A stretch of 64,000 nt of DNA from Solanum dulcamara (taxonomy: Eukaryota; Streptophyta; Magnoliopsida; Solanales; Solanaceae), in the NCBI RefSeq assembly GCF_947179165.1, contig NC_077242.1:47385097-47449096 (forward strand), read 5' to 3'. The stretch's first letter is position 1. Every line of letters begins with the position of its first letter. Of this stretch, positions 1-11,196 are shown piece by piece. The notes under the pieces were generated by a model that saw only the letters and a program-made list of their open reading frames with translations, was not told the origin of the DNA and made no database searches. Made by a program: the position numbers and the translations under genes.

Positions 1-570
1 AAGAATATATAAAGAGGGAGATGGGTAAATCCAGAATGTAATATTCTCACCCTTACCTCTGATTACAGCCGCAACTGGCTCAACGCAACGCCGGTAGCTA
101 GTACTCAAACCCGCATCATGAAAAAAGATACAGATTATAGTATGGGTACCAAAACAATAGGTACTCAGTAGTCATCATCGGTCGATTGATAAAGATAAGC
201 AAAAGTAAATGGAACTACGAGTAAATGACCACAACCGAAGACAAGGCTAGAATTAAATATAGGTATGTACATGAGAGAACTCAACAAATAAAGAGAAAGA
301 ATCCAGCTAAATCTGTTGGGCTCCTATAAACTTGATAGGTACGCTCGTGCACAAGTCTAAGGTAATAATCTGAATAGGCCCCCATAAACCCGATGGAGCA
401 AAGGTAGTTGAAGTAAAAGAATCGAGCCAATAGAGTTCCAATAATACCACCAATATCCTAGACTTGAACCGAACCATCCCAAAAGCCTGAAACTTTAACC
501 CAAAGATAGGGGTAGATGAAGACTTGAACCGAAGATTTATCAGGGAATCTAAAATTTGAACCATGTATAA

Positions 571-835
571 GTTGGACCGTGGACTTCAACTGGGTAATTG
601 TATCAAATGAGTCGACATGAATAAGCTAGACCATGGAATTCAACTGGGTAACTGTAGTTGAGGGATGGAACGTGGGTACGCTAGACCATGGAGTTCAACC
701 CAATAACTGTAGCTAATCTAATCACAAGTAAGGTAGACCATGGACTTCAACCGGGTAACTATAGCTAAGGAGACAAATACAAATAAGCTAGACCACGGGC
801 TCTAACCAGGTAATTATAGTTAAGAGATCAAATAA
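571..835. repeat. Five-copy minisatellite, 52-55 bp unit
   Basis: A core reading roughly GCTAGACCATGGACTTCAAC followed by GGGTAACTGTAG recurs with starts near 571, 625, 680, 732 and 787, giving periods of 54, 55, 52 and 55 bp. The core is better conserved than the linker between cores. Copies differ by several substitutions, so the array is old. Confidence 0.85.
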
Positions 836-1840
836 AATTAGAATCAGCGGCCAATCGAGCGTCATAGGGAGTACCTCTAAATTGAGTGCCTTTAATACAT
901 CACTCTAGCCCAAACCATATACAACTAAAATCATTAAGAAGACTCTAGAGTCAAGAACCAATCAATAGAGCACTAATGGGAGAATCAAGCATTGTGGAGG
1001 TAAGGTCACAAGCTGAGTTGCAACCTAGATAAAGCTCAGACTATTAGACTCAAGTATGTTATATCAGTCTACAGGGAGTTAACCATCTAGAGTGACGTCA
1101 GTGATATTCTAAGGCCCAACAACACCAAAATTGCGCAAGTCTAAGGCAACACTAATCTAAGCCTAGACTAAGGCCAAACATGCTTTCAACCAAATAACCA
1201 TAAGAACAACATACATCATAAGGTATGGATGATCAACAATAACAAGAGTCATGCTTAAACAGTCGAACACTTTCCCAAAATAGAGACTAGGACGTGAATT
1301 CTAAGAATTTAGCATGCTCGACACCCAAACCCCTACCACTCATATAATTCAAAATATAATTTCCTAAAAATGCTCAGTCTCATAAGGAAAAACTGTAGCC
1401 TATATATAGGCCGACCACGTATGCTCTAACTCACGGAACCCAAGGTTTTCCACTCTTAATGACCTTCGAATGCTACCACACTATCAACAATAGAGTCACA
1501 ATGTTAATATAGTCGTTATGACACTAAAATTATCGAATTTAGAGACGACCTAATTTGGGAGTAAAAATTAGGAATTGTGGGACTCGCTTGGTAACTCACA
1601 GAATTGACTCTGAGAATGGGCTTGAATTACTAACCCTAGCTCATGTTCCAAAAGGGAACACAATTCACACCCCAAAAAAGACCCAAACCTAACATACAAT
1701 AATGATCAACTTCATGGCCGAAGAACTTAGAAATGTAGGAGAGAAAGGAAATTTACCTCAAAAGAAGCCTCAACTCCTAATTTTTAACACAGCACTGGGT
1801 TCCCCTCAAAAATCCACACAATTTACCCTTTTGAATCGAC

Positions 1841-1845
1841 CGAAT
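1841..1845. repeat. Target-site duplication, left copy (element 1)
   Basis: CGAAT lies immediately before the 5' LTR and again at 11519-11523 immediately after the 3' LTR. Five-bp duplications are typical of Ty3/gypsy integration, and this exact match fixes both ends of element 1. Confidence 0.9.
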
Positions 1846-2379
1846 TATTACACTCCATACTTTTATACCTTGGAAGGTTCTTAAGCTTCTTAAGTATCTT
1901 GAAAGGTTCTTAAGTTTTTGGAAGGATTCTTAAGTTTCTTAAAGCTTCTTAAAGCTTCTCAAGCTTCTTAGAAGTTACCATGGGAGCCAGATAACCCATA
2001 ACACTATCAAACAACTCTAAGGAAGGGAGAATGTGACACCTTATGATAGGGAAGATTGAAAATAGCGTTGTAAGAACCTGGAAGAAGTTGGAGACTAAAT
2101 AATCAGTCGTACGACTCGACTTACTTATGTAAGTTACCAACTTGGAAATATTAAATAATTAAGCTACTTAAGTACATACCAAGCTTATGTAGCAAGGATT
2201 AAATAGGTTCATAAAGTAAGATGAGATTACGAACCCACAAGGAGGAAAAAAGAGTGACACGTAGAAGCATGAGAGAGTGTCACATGGCAGTAAGGGAGAG
2301 TGCCATGTGGAAACAACTAGAGAAAGGGGGTGGAACCCACCTTCCATGTGGCAGCCTATGGTAGGAGGAAGGGATGTGT

Positions 2380-2455
2380 TGGGCTTGACATGTGTCACCA
2401 CCTAGGGCTTGACATATGTCACCACTTAGGGCTTGACGCGTGTCACCCCCCTCAA
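2380..2455 (+). repeat. Short tandem repeat in the 5' LTR, about 30 bp unit
   Basis: The phrase AGGGCTTGACATGTGTCACC recurs three times at close spacing with small changes (GACATG, GACATA, GACGCG). The 3' LTR has a related set at about 9195-9262. It lies just upstream of a TATATATA run in both LTRs, so it falls in the likely promoter region of the LTR. Confidence 0.7.
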
Positions 2456-2459
2456 GTAG

Positions 2460-2480
2460 CCTATATATATATATATATGT
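2460..2480 (+). promoter_or_regulatory. TA-rich block, candidate LTR TATA region
   Basis: A CTATATATATATATATAT run is followed after about 70 bp by a purine-rich stretch (GAAAAAGAAAGAAGAG). The same order occurs in the 3' LTR at about 9277-9370 and in solo LTR B at about 20129-20215. This fits the U3/R boundary, but a transcription start cannot be placed from sequence alone. Confidence 0.35.
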
Positions 2481-3200
2481 TATGACTCATTATTATCTAC
2501 AAGAAAGTCATTTATCTTCCTAGTTCAAGAGACTTCTAGAAAAAGAAAGAAGAGAAGAAAAATCTAGAACTATAGAGAGAGTAGGTTCAGCCAAGGATAA
2601 AGAAAGGTAAGCCTCCAATTTCGTTCCATGAATTAATTATCTAGGGTATATACCGCGATGTCATTAAGATGTTAGTAATGTAAATTTATGGTCATTAACC
2701 TCAGTATTACTCTTATGTTATTAGGTCAAGGAGGTAATGAGGTGAGCTGGAATACAGTTAATCTACAAAAGGTATGTGAAGCTTACCCTTTCTTTTATTT
2801 TGGCATGTCTTAGCCTTAAGTTATATATGTACAAAATTTGGGAGTCATTCCATTCATAGAGCATTGAGTAGGAGTCAAGACCCTTGTTCACTTTTGGATG
2901 TTAGAACTCCTGCAATAAGTTGAGTCCTTGCCTTTCAAGTCTTCTGTAGGATGATAAGTAGTACATATAATGCTTGCCTATTTCACTCTTTGAAAGAGGC
3001 TTAAGGTAAGGGAAATGATGTTTGATATGAGTTATGAAATAATTCCATTTAGAGGTTCCAGACGTAATTCCTGACGTGTAAGTCACCTCTGAATACTAAG
3101 GGTCCTAAAGTAGTTAGATTACCACTTCCGAGCCACCTATATGTTGAATAGTAAGTGGAAATATAAGCTCCTATTCTGAAAGGCTCTAAAAGGATAAATA

Positions 3201-3285
3201 TCTCTGATTGCATAAGCTATATCTCTGATTGCATAAGCTATGTGTCTAATTGTATAAATTGTGTCTTTGATTGCATAAAATGCGT
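3201..3285 (+). repeat. LTR minisatellite, about 21-23 bp unit, four copies
   Basis: The unit resembles TCTCTGATTGCATAAGCTAT, with starts near 3201, 3222, 3245 and 3264. Equivalent arrays occur in the 3' LTR (10685-10770) and, reverse-complemented, in the terminal LTR (63878-63990). Solo LTR A has only one or two units. Confidence 0.8.
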
Positions 3286-4734
3286 GGTATTATCTTGGTA
3301 CACGCCTGTGGTTCCTTAGGCCCTAATTGATAAAATCCCTAATAACATCTAAAGGTTACCTCGGAGAATTACTTTCTTGTCTTCAAGTGACGGTTCACTT
3401 GACTGTTTCATTGAGTCTCAAGAGATGACCTAGTTGCATATGGTTTCTTACTAATCTACTCGTATATAAGGTAACCCTTCTTTCACCGACTCCCACGATA
3501 GGCCGGGAATGTTATCTGCACAGCTTTATTACTCCTTCACTGAGTCCCGAGCCGTCTATGTATATGTATGTATGAAGTATATGATGAAGAAATATCGTAT
3601 ACGATGAAGTTGAAGCCTACGATGACGCCATATGTGATGAAGTTATTTACTGAGTCTCGGGCCATATATTTATATATATATATATAATATGATAAACATG
3701 TGGATCGAGCCATATATTCCTCGACATTATTTTAAATTATGGATGGGTGTGAACATTCCTAGATATATTTTACTATGTGATAATGGCACTGAGTCCCTTA
3801 AAGGGGCCAGGTAAAATACGTTATATACACTACTCTTTCACTGAGTTCCTCACTAAAGGGTCGGATACTTACGTAGGCATGCATATAAAAATATAGGGAT
3901 ACATTTGTGACCCCGATCCCCATAGTGGACCGAATGTACTATGATGACATATACGATAAGATTATCCATATACAATGATATGATGTCGTATACGATGACC
4001 TGATGATATAATATACATGATGAGAGGGGATGATGATATGGTGATATGGTAATATGATAAAATAGTTATGATATCGAGTTCCTTAGCGAGCCGGGCATAG
4101 CATATGATGATGTATACGACTACGCATCCTAAGGTGCAGGTACATTAATTTGTTAATTGTTACACTTGTCCCCTGCATCCTTGTTTCAGTTATGGTCTCA
4201 GCTATGATGTGTTATGTTTTACATACTCAGTACACATATCTTATACTGACCTCCCATTCTTCGAAGGGGGGGGGGAGGGGGGAGGCTACATTTCATGCCC
4301 GTAGGTACATGTACTTACTTTGGAGATCTGCCAGCTTAGGACTCCCACTCAGCTATGTCAGAATTGCTCCACTATTCTGGAGCCTAGCTTTTGGTGCTAA
4401 TCGTATAATGTATATAGTTGCTTATTCAGGGGTATGGCGGGGGCCCTGTCCCACCATATATCTCTGTTAATATTCTTAGAGGTCTGTAGACATATATAGG
4501 TGGGTTGTTTACGAGTTTTGTTTAGTTATGCCTATAGGGCATATTATAAATGTTATTATGTTAAGGCAGCCTTGTCATCCCTTACATGACATGGTGCAAA
4601 TGAAAGAGGCTATATGCAGACGAATTTGCTATCATCCTATAGGTTCTTGTGTATAGTTCTTATAGTTGAGATTTATGTATACGGGGGTCTAGGTCAGACC
4701 CCAGTCATGATCTGGAGTTGGCTCGTGATAAAAG

Positions 4735-4745
4735 TGGTATCAGAG
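4735..4745 (+). promoter_or_regulatory. Primer-binding site, initiator tRNA-Met type
   Basis: TGGTATCAGAG begins four bases after the end of the 5' LTR. It matches the plant PBS complementary to the 3' end of initiator Met tRNA (consensus TGGTATCAGAGC); only the last consensus base differs. It would prime minus-strand DNA synthesis. Confidence 0.88.
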
Positions 4746-7009
4746 TGGTCTTTTCCTCGAAATATGTATAGACCGTGTCTATTAGAGTCTTATTTATCGG
4801 TGTGTTGTGCACCACATCTATAAATAGGAGTCTACGCCCTTCCATGATGTCACCTTTCCTTCATATCTAAGATCATATGATACATCCTAGCCATAGGACA
4901 TGAAATTCCTTTTTCTAACCTTTGGTTTCAGCTGAAGAACGACGTCGACAGAAGAAAATAACGAATGATATTAAAAGCTACCCAGTATACAGGTATGTAA
5001 TGGTGTGAAGGAGGCATGCTAGATAAGGTAAGAAGATTGAAATATGATTGAAATGTAAAGTCAAAGATTGAAGGGAAAAGTAAATAAGAAAGTGTAACGG
5101 GTGCAAATCGAGTTGGGCATACAAGGTAAGTCCATTATTTTATACTGTTGTTGATATTAGATGCCCTGTATGGCGGTGATATGAATATATATATGTTGGC
5201 CCTCTGAGGCATTGTTAGTATTTCCTGAGTGCAGGTTTGGGATAGTAAGTAATATAGAGGAAACTCTGCCGAATTGTTTTTTTAAAATAAAAAGAGAATG
5301 AGATATAAGGTTGTAGTATATCTTGAGAGATTGTATCCAAGGTAATGATAAGATCCGACTAAACTAGGAGTACAACTGACTTTGGGAAATAAGTAAATTG
5401 CAGTATGGGTGGTAATTAAAAGGTCGATACTGATATGGTGAGAAGAATGGTGATGGATATGAATGTCTTAACAATAACTGCAAGGTATTAAGGATGTGAA
5501 TGACGAGGAAGGATAAGGCGGTTAAGTACGCTTGCTCTACCAGGTGGAATTAGTCCAGAGGAAGGATCGTGAATAAAGGTTAAGAAATATTACCCTCTGG
5601 GATTGATCATGAGCAGAATATAGTATGAATATAATGAGGATCATCATGAAAGTATGTAGGGCCTAGTAACGAAGTAACTAAAGAATGTGATTGGGAGTAA
5701 GATTAGGAGTCAGCATCGAGTACACGATAAGGATGAAAGCACATGAAGCAGAAAGGGGGTATTGTGTATATGTACCTCCCTCATGGAAAATAGTAAGACC
5801 CCTCAAGGATGAGGGAGGTAGCTCTACAAGACCATTGATGAATTTTGAGTCCATTAAGAGGAACAAGTGGTATTCACTAGGATGAAGATAGTGTTATAGC
5901 AAAGTTAGAAACACGTGTCATCAGAGTATAGGTGCCCTCGAATGGAGAATCAGACACGATTATAAGCACTAGTGACGTACTGATTGGGATGAAGAAAATG
6001 CGGCTTCAACTAAGCTACTACATTAATTATATAAATCGAGTACCAGTACTTGGACTAGATTGTATACTATTGATCGAGAATTCTAAGAACCCCATGGTTG
6101 TATTAAGTTTTCTTATAGGGGCAACCTAAAGTATAGATTTGTTAACAGAAGGTATAGACATGGTGCAGTATGTCAAATATATTGGAACAAAATCATATGC
6201 GTATGAATAGTTGAAAATAAATAAAGGATGACATGGGTATGCCCTAAAGCAGGAAAGTGGATGAAAAAAATGCATGCGTGAGATGAAATCAATTGACACT
6301 ATCATATGTTGATAGGAACACTTATATTTCAAGCGAGCTCCCATACTGGCACAAGTTAGCAGGAGCTTGAGGCCAATAATAAAAAGATAGGAGCTGCGGT
6401 ATCTGAGATCGTGAGAAGAATCATTGGTAGAACCCTAAGGGATGGGTGCCTACCACAAAGGGTGAATACTGTATGAGAGTAAGAATGAGCAAACTAAGGA
6501 CCGTGTAAAGGGTAGTATGGCCCTGTTTGGGTAAAGATTAAGATATGGAAACAACATTATTGGCCGTTGATATGGTGAAATATAAGTAGCAAGGAGAAAG
6601 AATAGAAAATCTTTTACGGTAGGAAATAAGGAGACCAAGGAGTACGTACAGAAAGAAAAGAAAGGAGTATGACAAAATAGCATTGGTGCAAGCAAGTTCT
6701 AGTATGAAGTTGATATGTAAAGCAAGATGGGATGGGAAATCAACTGAGAAGTACACGAGAAAAGGAGATAGGATGTTTTGGATACGTTACACAGAGATTT
6801 CAAGATTGGTTAGACGAAACTACCGAGATGGGGTAAGTACTAAGGGAAAAATAGGACCTAGACGTGGTTGAACCAATGATCTATACCGACGTCAAGTGTA
6901 AGACAGGGGCGGAGAGGGCAAGTCAAAGCATGAAGACTAGCAAGAAGACGCTAAGGTAAATCTTGGGCTAAGTTGAGTGCCTTCGCACATTATTGCAAGG
7001 ATTGCAATA
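4746..7009 (+). other. Element 1 internal region with no recognisable gag or protease
   Basis: This is where gag and protease should lie. I see neither a CCHC zinc knuckle, nor a D[ST]G protease motif, nor a gag core in any frame. The longest open frames are about 60-80 codons on either strand and resemble nothing known. The sequence is purine-rich on the plus strand and may be an untranslated leader or heavily mutated coding sequence. Confidence 0.5.
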
Positions 7010-7128
7010 GAATGTGACACGAGGACTTCCCGGGGGGGTCACCCATCCTAGTACTACTCTCACCCAATCACATTTAACTTTGAAATTTCGGTGGGATCTG
7101 GTGCATTAGTGCTGCTATGATCGCACGA
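7010..7128 (-). rRNA. 5S rRNA-derived relic (pseudogene), antisense inside element 1
   Basis: Read on the minus strand, these about 119 bp follow plant 5S rRNA from the 5' region (TGCGATCATAGCAGCACTAA), through GATCCCACCGAAATTTC, to AGTAGTACTAGGATGGGTGA and GGGAAGTCCTCGTG at the 3' end. The length equals that of a 5S gene. The 3' internal control region (GGATGGGTGACC) is intact. The A-box/intermediate region is altered (AAGTTAAATGTGATTG). A run of extra G/C bases lies near 7030-7037. It is a single copy, not a 5S array, and carries substitutions that make a functional gene unlikely. It may be a captured 5S transcript or a piece of a 5S-bearing element such as a Cassandra-type TRIM or a 5S-derived SINE. 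The flanks show neither paired LTRs nor a clear poly-A tail. Confidence 0.88.
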
Positions 7129-7589
7129 GATGGAAGAATCTGAACTAGAGGCGAAGCAATGACACAAGATTATGTACCTAGAGTGTTAAAATTTACGTTA
7201 AAGGAATTATAAAAGGGCTTAAGCAAAGCAAGAAGGATTAGTTGATTACTAATAGATAGCGCACTTGTATGCCATAGTTCTTCAACATAATACAAGTTAA
7301 TGATATACAAGTCATTGTGTGAGGGGACTTCAGCACAACTTGGTAGCCAACTCTGATGGGCAAAAAGCAAAACCCAAAAAAGCAAGGGTACCAGTTGATG
7401 TTATCTAAAGAAGGCAAGAAGTAATGTATGAGGTCGAAGATTTCACAACACGACCTTCGCTACAAGACTCACTTTGCACTCCCTGGACAGATAATTCTAT
7501 ATGGAATGTTATCCATAGATTAACAAGATCAGCCCATGTTCCTCTAATCAAAGACTACCTGCTCAGCCGAGATGGTGTGAAATTATAGG
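7129..7589. other. Element 1 internal region, unassigned
   Basis: There is no recognisable coding domain between the 5S relic and the integrase remnant. A short minus-strand open frame here (about 71 codons) matches no known family and is probably chance. Confidence 0.4.
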
Positions 7590-8475
7590 TCAAGAGGGTT
7601 GTAGGACCTTATAGAGTTCCCATAGCTATTGTCCTAGATGAAGAAGCCCAAGTTACAGTTAACTACCGAAGATTAGTTTACGAAGAGATTGGGAAGACAT
7701 ATAGGTCTTCGTACATAATTTTACCCTCAAACTGATGGACAGACTAAGCTTACTAGCTAAACGTTAGACGATATATTGTGGTCCTATACGGTTGACTCCA
7801 AAGGTAGCTCAGAAAATTATCTACCACTTGTCAAAAGTACTTATGATATTAACTATCATTGTAGTATCTAGATAGCCCCGTACAAGACTTAGTATGGCGG
7901 ATAGTGTAGGTCACTAATTAATTGGTTTGATGGTAGTAAAACATGACTAATACGCCCATATATGGTTCAAAAACTGGTATAGAAGGTGAAGCTTATTTGA
8001 GAGAGATTATTAGCAGCTTCGAGTTGACAGAAGTCATACGCGGATAATCGACGTCGATCTCTAGAGTTTCAAGTTATAATTAAGCACTCTTAAAAGTGTC
8101 ATCCACAGAGAAAGTGATGAGACCCAACAAGAAAGAGGACCTTAGTCCGAGATGCATTGGCTCTTATTAGACCCTTCACCAAATTGGCAAGGTTGCTTGT
8201 GAGTTGGACTTACCAGCAGATTCGGAAGCAGTACATCCAATCTTCCAAGTATCGATGCTTCGCAAGTGTATTGGTGATCCTTGTCGAGTATATTATGCAT
8301 AGGATATCCATGTCACAGAGGAGTTATCCTATGAGAAGCAACCGGTCGCCATCCTAGATCGGCGAAGTAGGTGGTGGTAAATTAAGGATGTAGCTTCCAT
8401 CAAAGTATTATGGCAAAATGAGAGTTGAAAAGAAATGACCTAGGAAGCGGTAAGGGAAATGAAGAACAAGTATTC
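7590..8475 (+). pseudogene. Ty3/gypsy integrase and chromodomain-like remnant (element 1)
   Basis: Fragments in shifting frames follow the usual order of a Tekay/Del-type integrase. A piece reading VPIAIVLDEEAQ corresponds to the GVPxSIxSDRG segment. The block PQTDGQTKLTS at about 7723-7755 corresponds to PQTDGQxERT, with the catalytic Glu replaced by Lys. Then come a NYHCSI / APYKT / WFDG stretch, VACELDLPADSEAVHPIFQ and LRKCIGDP near 8190-8280, and ELSYEKQPVAILDRR followed by VASIKVLWQ near 8310-8420, which match the C-terminal module and chromodomain. There are multiple stops and frameshifts. The upstream zinc-binding domain is not seen. It cannot encode an active enzyme. Confidence 0.85.
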
Positions 8476-8636
8476 GTACCTATTCTCTACTTCTACAGGT
8501 AATCCCAACCTTTGGAACTCTGATATTGATTGCTTGGTGAAAGTATGTATTATTGTGATGGAATAGAGAAACTCTCTATATAGTCGGTATAAGATCTTGA
8601 GGAGGGTTTTGGTTCACATTCGAGGAAAAATGTTCT

Positions 8637-8650
8637 AAAGGGGGGAAGGA
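8637..8650 (+). promoter_or_regulatory. Polypurine tract of element 1
   Basis: AAAGGGGGGAAGGA directly precedes the TG of the 3' LTR. A purine tract at this place primes plus-strand DNA synthesis, and it confirms the LTR start. Confidence 0.88.
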
Positions 8651-10684
8651 TGTTACACCCCATAGTTGTGTACCTTGGAAGGTTCTTAAGCTTCTTAAGT
8701 ATCTTGAAAGGTTCTTAAGTTTTTTGAAGGATTCTTAAGTTTCTTAAAACTTATTAAAGCTTCTCAAGCTTCTTAGAAGTTACCATGGGAGTCGGATAGC
8801 CCATAACTCTATCAAACAACTCTAAATAAGGGAGAATGTGACACCTCATTATAGGGAAGATTAGAAATAACATTGTAAGAATCCGGAAGAAGTTTGAAAC
8901 CAAATAATGAGTCGTAGGACTCAACTTACTTACATAATCTACCAACTTGGAAATCTTATATACTTAAGCTACTTGAGTACATACCAAGCTTACGTAGCAA
9001 AGATTACATAGGTTCATAAAGTAAGACGAGATTACGAACCCACGAGGAGGAAAAAAGAGTGACACATCGAAGCATGAGAGAGTGCCACATGGAAGCAAGG
9101 AAGAGTTCCACGTGGTAGAAGTTGGAGAGGAGGGGCTTACCCCACCTTCCATGTGGCAGCCTATAGTAGGAGGAAGGGATGTGTTGGCCCAATGAGGGCT
9201 TGACAAGTGTCACCACTTTGGGTTTGACATGTGTCATCACTTAGGTGTTGACACCTGTGACCCCCCTAAAGTAGCCTATATATATATGTTATGACTCATT
9301 CTTATCTACAAGAAAGTCATTTATCTTCCTAGTTCAAGAGACTTCTAGAGAAAGAAAGAAGAGAAGAAAAATCTAGAATTAGAGAGAGAGTAGGTTAGGC
9401 CAAGGAGAAAGAAAGGTAAGCCTCCGATTTCGTTCCATGAATTAATTATCTAAGGTATAACACGATGTTATGAAGATGTTATTAATGTAAATTTATGGTT
9501 TAGAGTAGTACCAAAATGTTAGCAAGCATCCACAAATTTAGTCTCGCTAAAGGAACTTCCGAGGCAAGTTTTGCCGAGTTTGGTTAGTTTCGTACAAGGT
9601 AAGGTTTTCCCTTTCAAATTGCAGTTTATGATGATGTTATAAGATATATTACATGTCTTACATAAGGCTGTAAGTGGAAAAATTGCATAAGGATGTTTGA
9701 CGTTAGAAACAAACTAAATTAAAGTCGTCATAGCTAAATCGAAGTCGCATAGGGTGTTGTGATTATGGGCCGCGGTTGTAGCTGGTATGGTTGTCTTTTG
9801 TAGGGATGTAAAGGGTTCTAAAAAGGTTGGGGTTTCTTCTGGTTTCAACCACATGACCCTCTGTTTAGTATGGTTAAAAGTTTTACAAAATAAAGGTTAA
9901 AAACTCTATTTTGGTATCGTAGTTTTGAGCTAGTTGTTTGGAGTTGTATTGGGTAATGTTGAAGTGATTTATTTATATATATTCTGATGGTTGTTGTTGT
10001 TGGTATAGTTTTTGACATTTTGGCCTAGTGAAATCTCAGGGATGTTGAAGTTATAGGGGAGATACTGCCCAATTTTTGGTTACTTTGGAACTAGTAATAA
10101 ACTAGTCGAGGGTATTGGATAAGGAAATAATTCCTACGGGTACTTGTTTGTAGAGCTGGAAATCAGAAAGCAAAAGGTCATTAACCTTAGTATTACTCTC
10201 ATGTTATTAGGTCAAGGAGGTAACGGGGTGAGATGAATACAGTTAATCCACAAAAGGTATGTGAAGCTTACCCTTTTTTTTCTTTTGGCATGTCTTAGGT
10301 TTAAGTTATATATATACGAAATTTGGGAGTCATTCCATTCATAAAGCGTTGAGTAGGAGTAAAGACCCTTGTTCACTTCTAGATGTTAGAACTCCTGCAA
10401 TAATTGGAGTCCTCGACTTTCAAGTGTTTTATAGGATGATAAGTAGTACATATAAGGCTTGCCTATTTATCTCTTTGAAAGGGGCTTAAGGTAAGGGAAA
10501 TAATGTCTGATATGAGTTTAGAAATAATTCTATTTAGAGGTTCCGGACGTAATTCGTGACTCGTAGTAACCTCTGAATACTAAGGGTCCTAAAGTAGTTA
10601 GATTACCATTCCCGAGCCACCTATATGTTGAATAGTAAGTGGAAATATAAGCTCCTATTCTGAAAGGATCTGAGAGGATAAATG

Positions 10685-10770
10685 TCTCTGATTGCATAAG
10701 TTGTATCTCTGATTGCATAAGCTATGTGTTTGATTGCATAAATTGTGTCTTTGATTGCATAAACTGTGTG
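10685..10770 (+). repeat. LTR minisatellite, 3' LTR copy of the 3201-3285 array
   Basis: Four units of the TCTCTGATTGCATAAG type lie at the position matching the array in the 5' LTR. The copy number is the same, so the array predates insertion of this element. Confidence 0.8.
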
Positions 10771-11147
10771 GCATTATCTTTGTACACGCCTGTGGTTCCT
10801 GAAGCGCTAATTGATAAAATCCCTAATAACATCTAAAGGGTACCTCGGAGAATTACTTTCCTAGTATTCAAGTGATGGTTCACTTGACTGTTTCATTGAG
10901 TCTCAAGAGATGACCTAGTTGCATATGGTTTCTCACTAATCTACTCGTGCATACGGTAACCCTTCTTTCACCGACTCCCACGATGGGCCGGGAATGTTAT
11001 CTGCACATCTTTATTACTCCTTCACCGAGCCCTGAGACGTTTACGTATATGTATGCATGAAGTATACGATAATGAAATACCGTATACGATAAAGTTAAAG
11101 TATATGATGATACCATATGTGATGAAGTTATTCACCGAGTCCCAGGC

Positions 11148-11148
11148 A

Positions 11149-11194
<46 letters not shown>

Positions 11195-11196
11195 GA
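11148..11196. repeat. AT microsatellite in the 3' LTR
   Basis: An almost pure (AT)n tract of about 40 bp. The matching site in the 5' LTR (about 3665-3690) has a shorter tract, so the two LTRs differ here by microsatellite expansion or contraction after insertion. Confidence 0.9.

Larger units (their letters stand above)
1..1845 (-). repeat. Decayed LTR-like sequence, distal part of 'element 0'
   Basis: No coding region is supported here; the short open frames are scattered and unrelated to known families. The stretch is continuous with 11519-12450: element 1 is inserted between them with a 5-bp duplication, so both were one sequence. On the minus strand the proximal part starts at 12450 with TGATGACCC, the form of an LTR 5' end, so this block is most likely the rest of a long LTR or the LTR plus leader. 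It carries a five-copy minisatellite at 571-835. The family is not recognised. The other end of the element lies outside the window. Confidence 0.45.
1846..4730 (+). repeat. 5' LTR of element 1
   Basis: This LTR aligns along its length with 8651-11518. Its first bases are TATTACAC where the 3' LTR has TGTTACAC, and its last are CGTGATA where the 3' LTR has CGTGACA, so both terminal dinucleotides have mutated. It lacks about 670 bp present in the 3' LTR (9500-10170; the join here is near 2690) but keeps about 730 bp (roughly 3790-4515) that the 3' LTR has lost near 11300. The full-length LTR was therefore about 3.55 kb, matching solo LTR B. Confidence 0.92.

Noticed and set aside
571..835. CRISPR array
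   Set aside because: Repeats diverge, spacers are similar in sequence, and the context is a plant genome. It is a minisatellite.
1702..1884. 60-codon plus-strand open frame as a small host gene
   Set aside because: It runs across the element 0/element 1 insertion boundary (1845/1846), so it is created by the insertion.
4150..4470. 106-codon open frame in the 5' LTR of element 1
   Set aside because: It lies wholly inside the LTR, is missing from the 3' LTR through deletion, and homologous positions in solo LTRs A and B have no matching protein.
5678..5885. Overlapping open frames on both strands (about 62 codons each) as a gene
   Set aside because: Antisense overlap with no family resemblance; one or both are chance.
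7010..7128. Functional 5S rRNA gene
   Set aside because: It is single, altered in the A-box region and in a poly-G stretch, and buried antisense in a retrotransposon rather than in a 5S tandem array.
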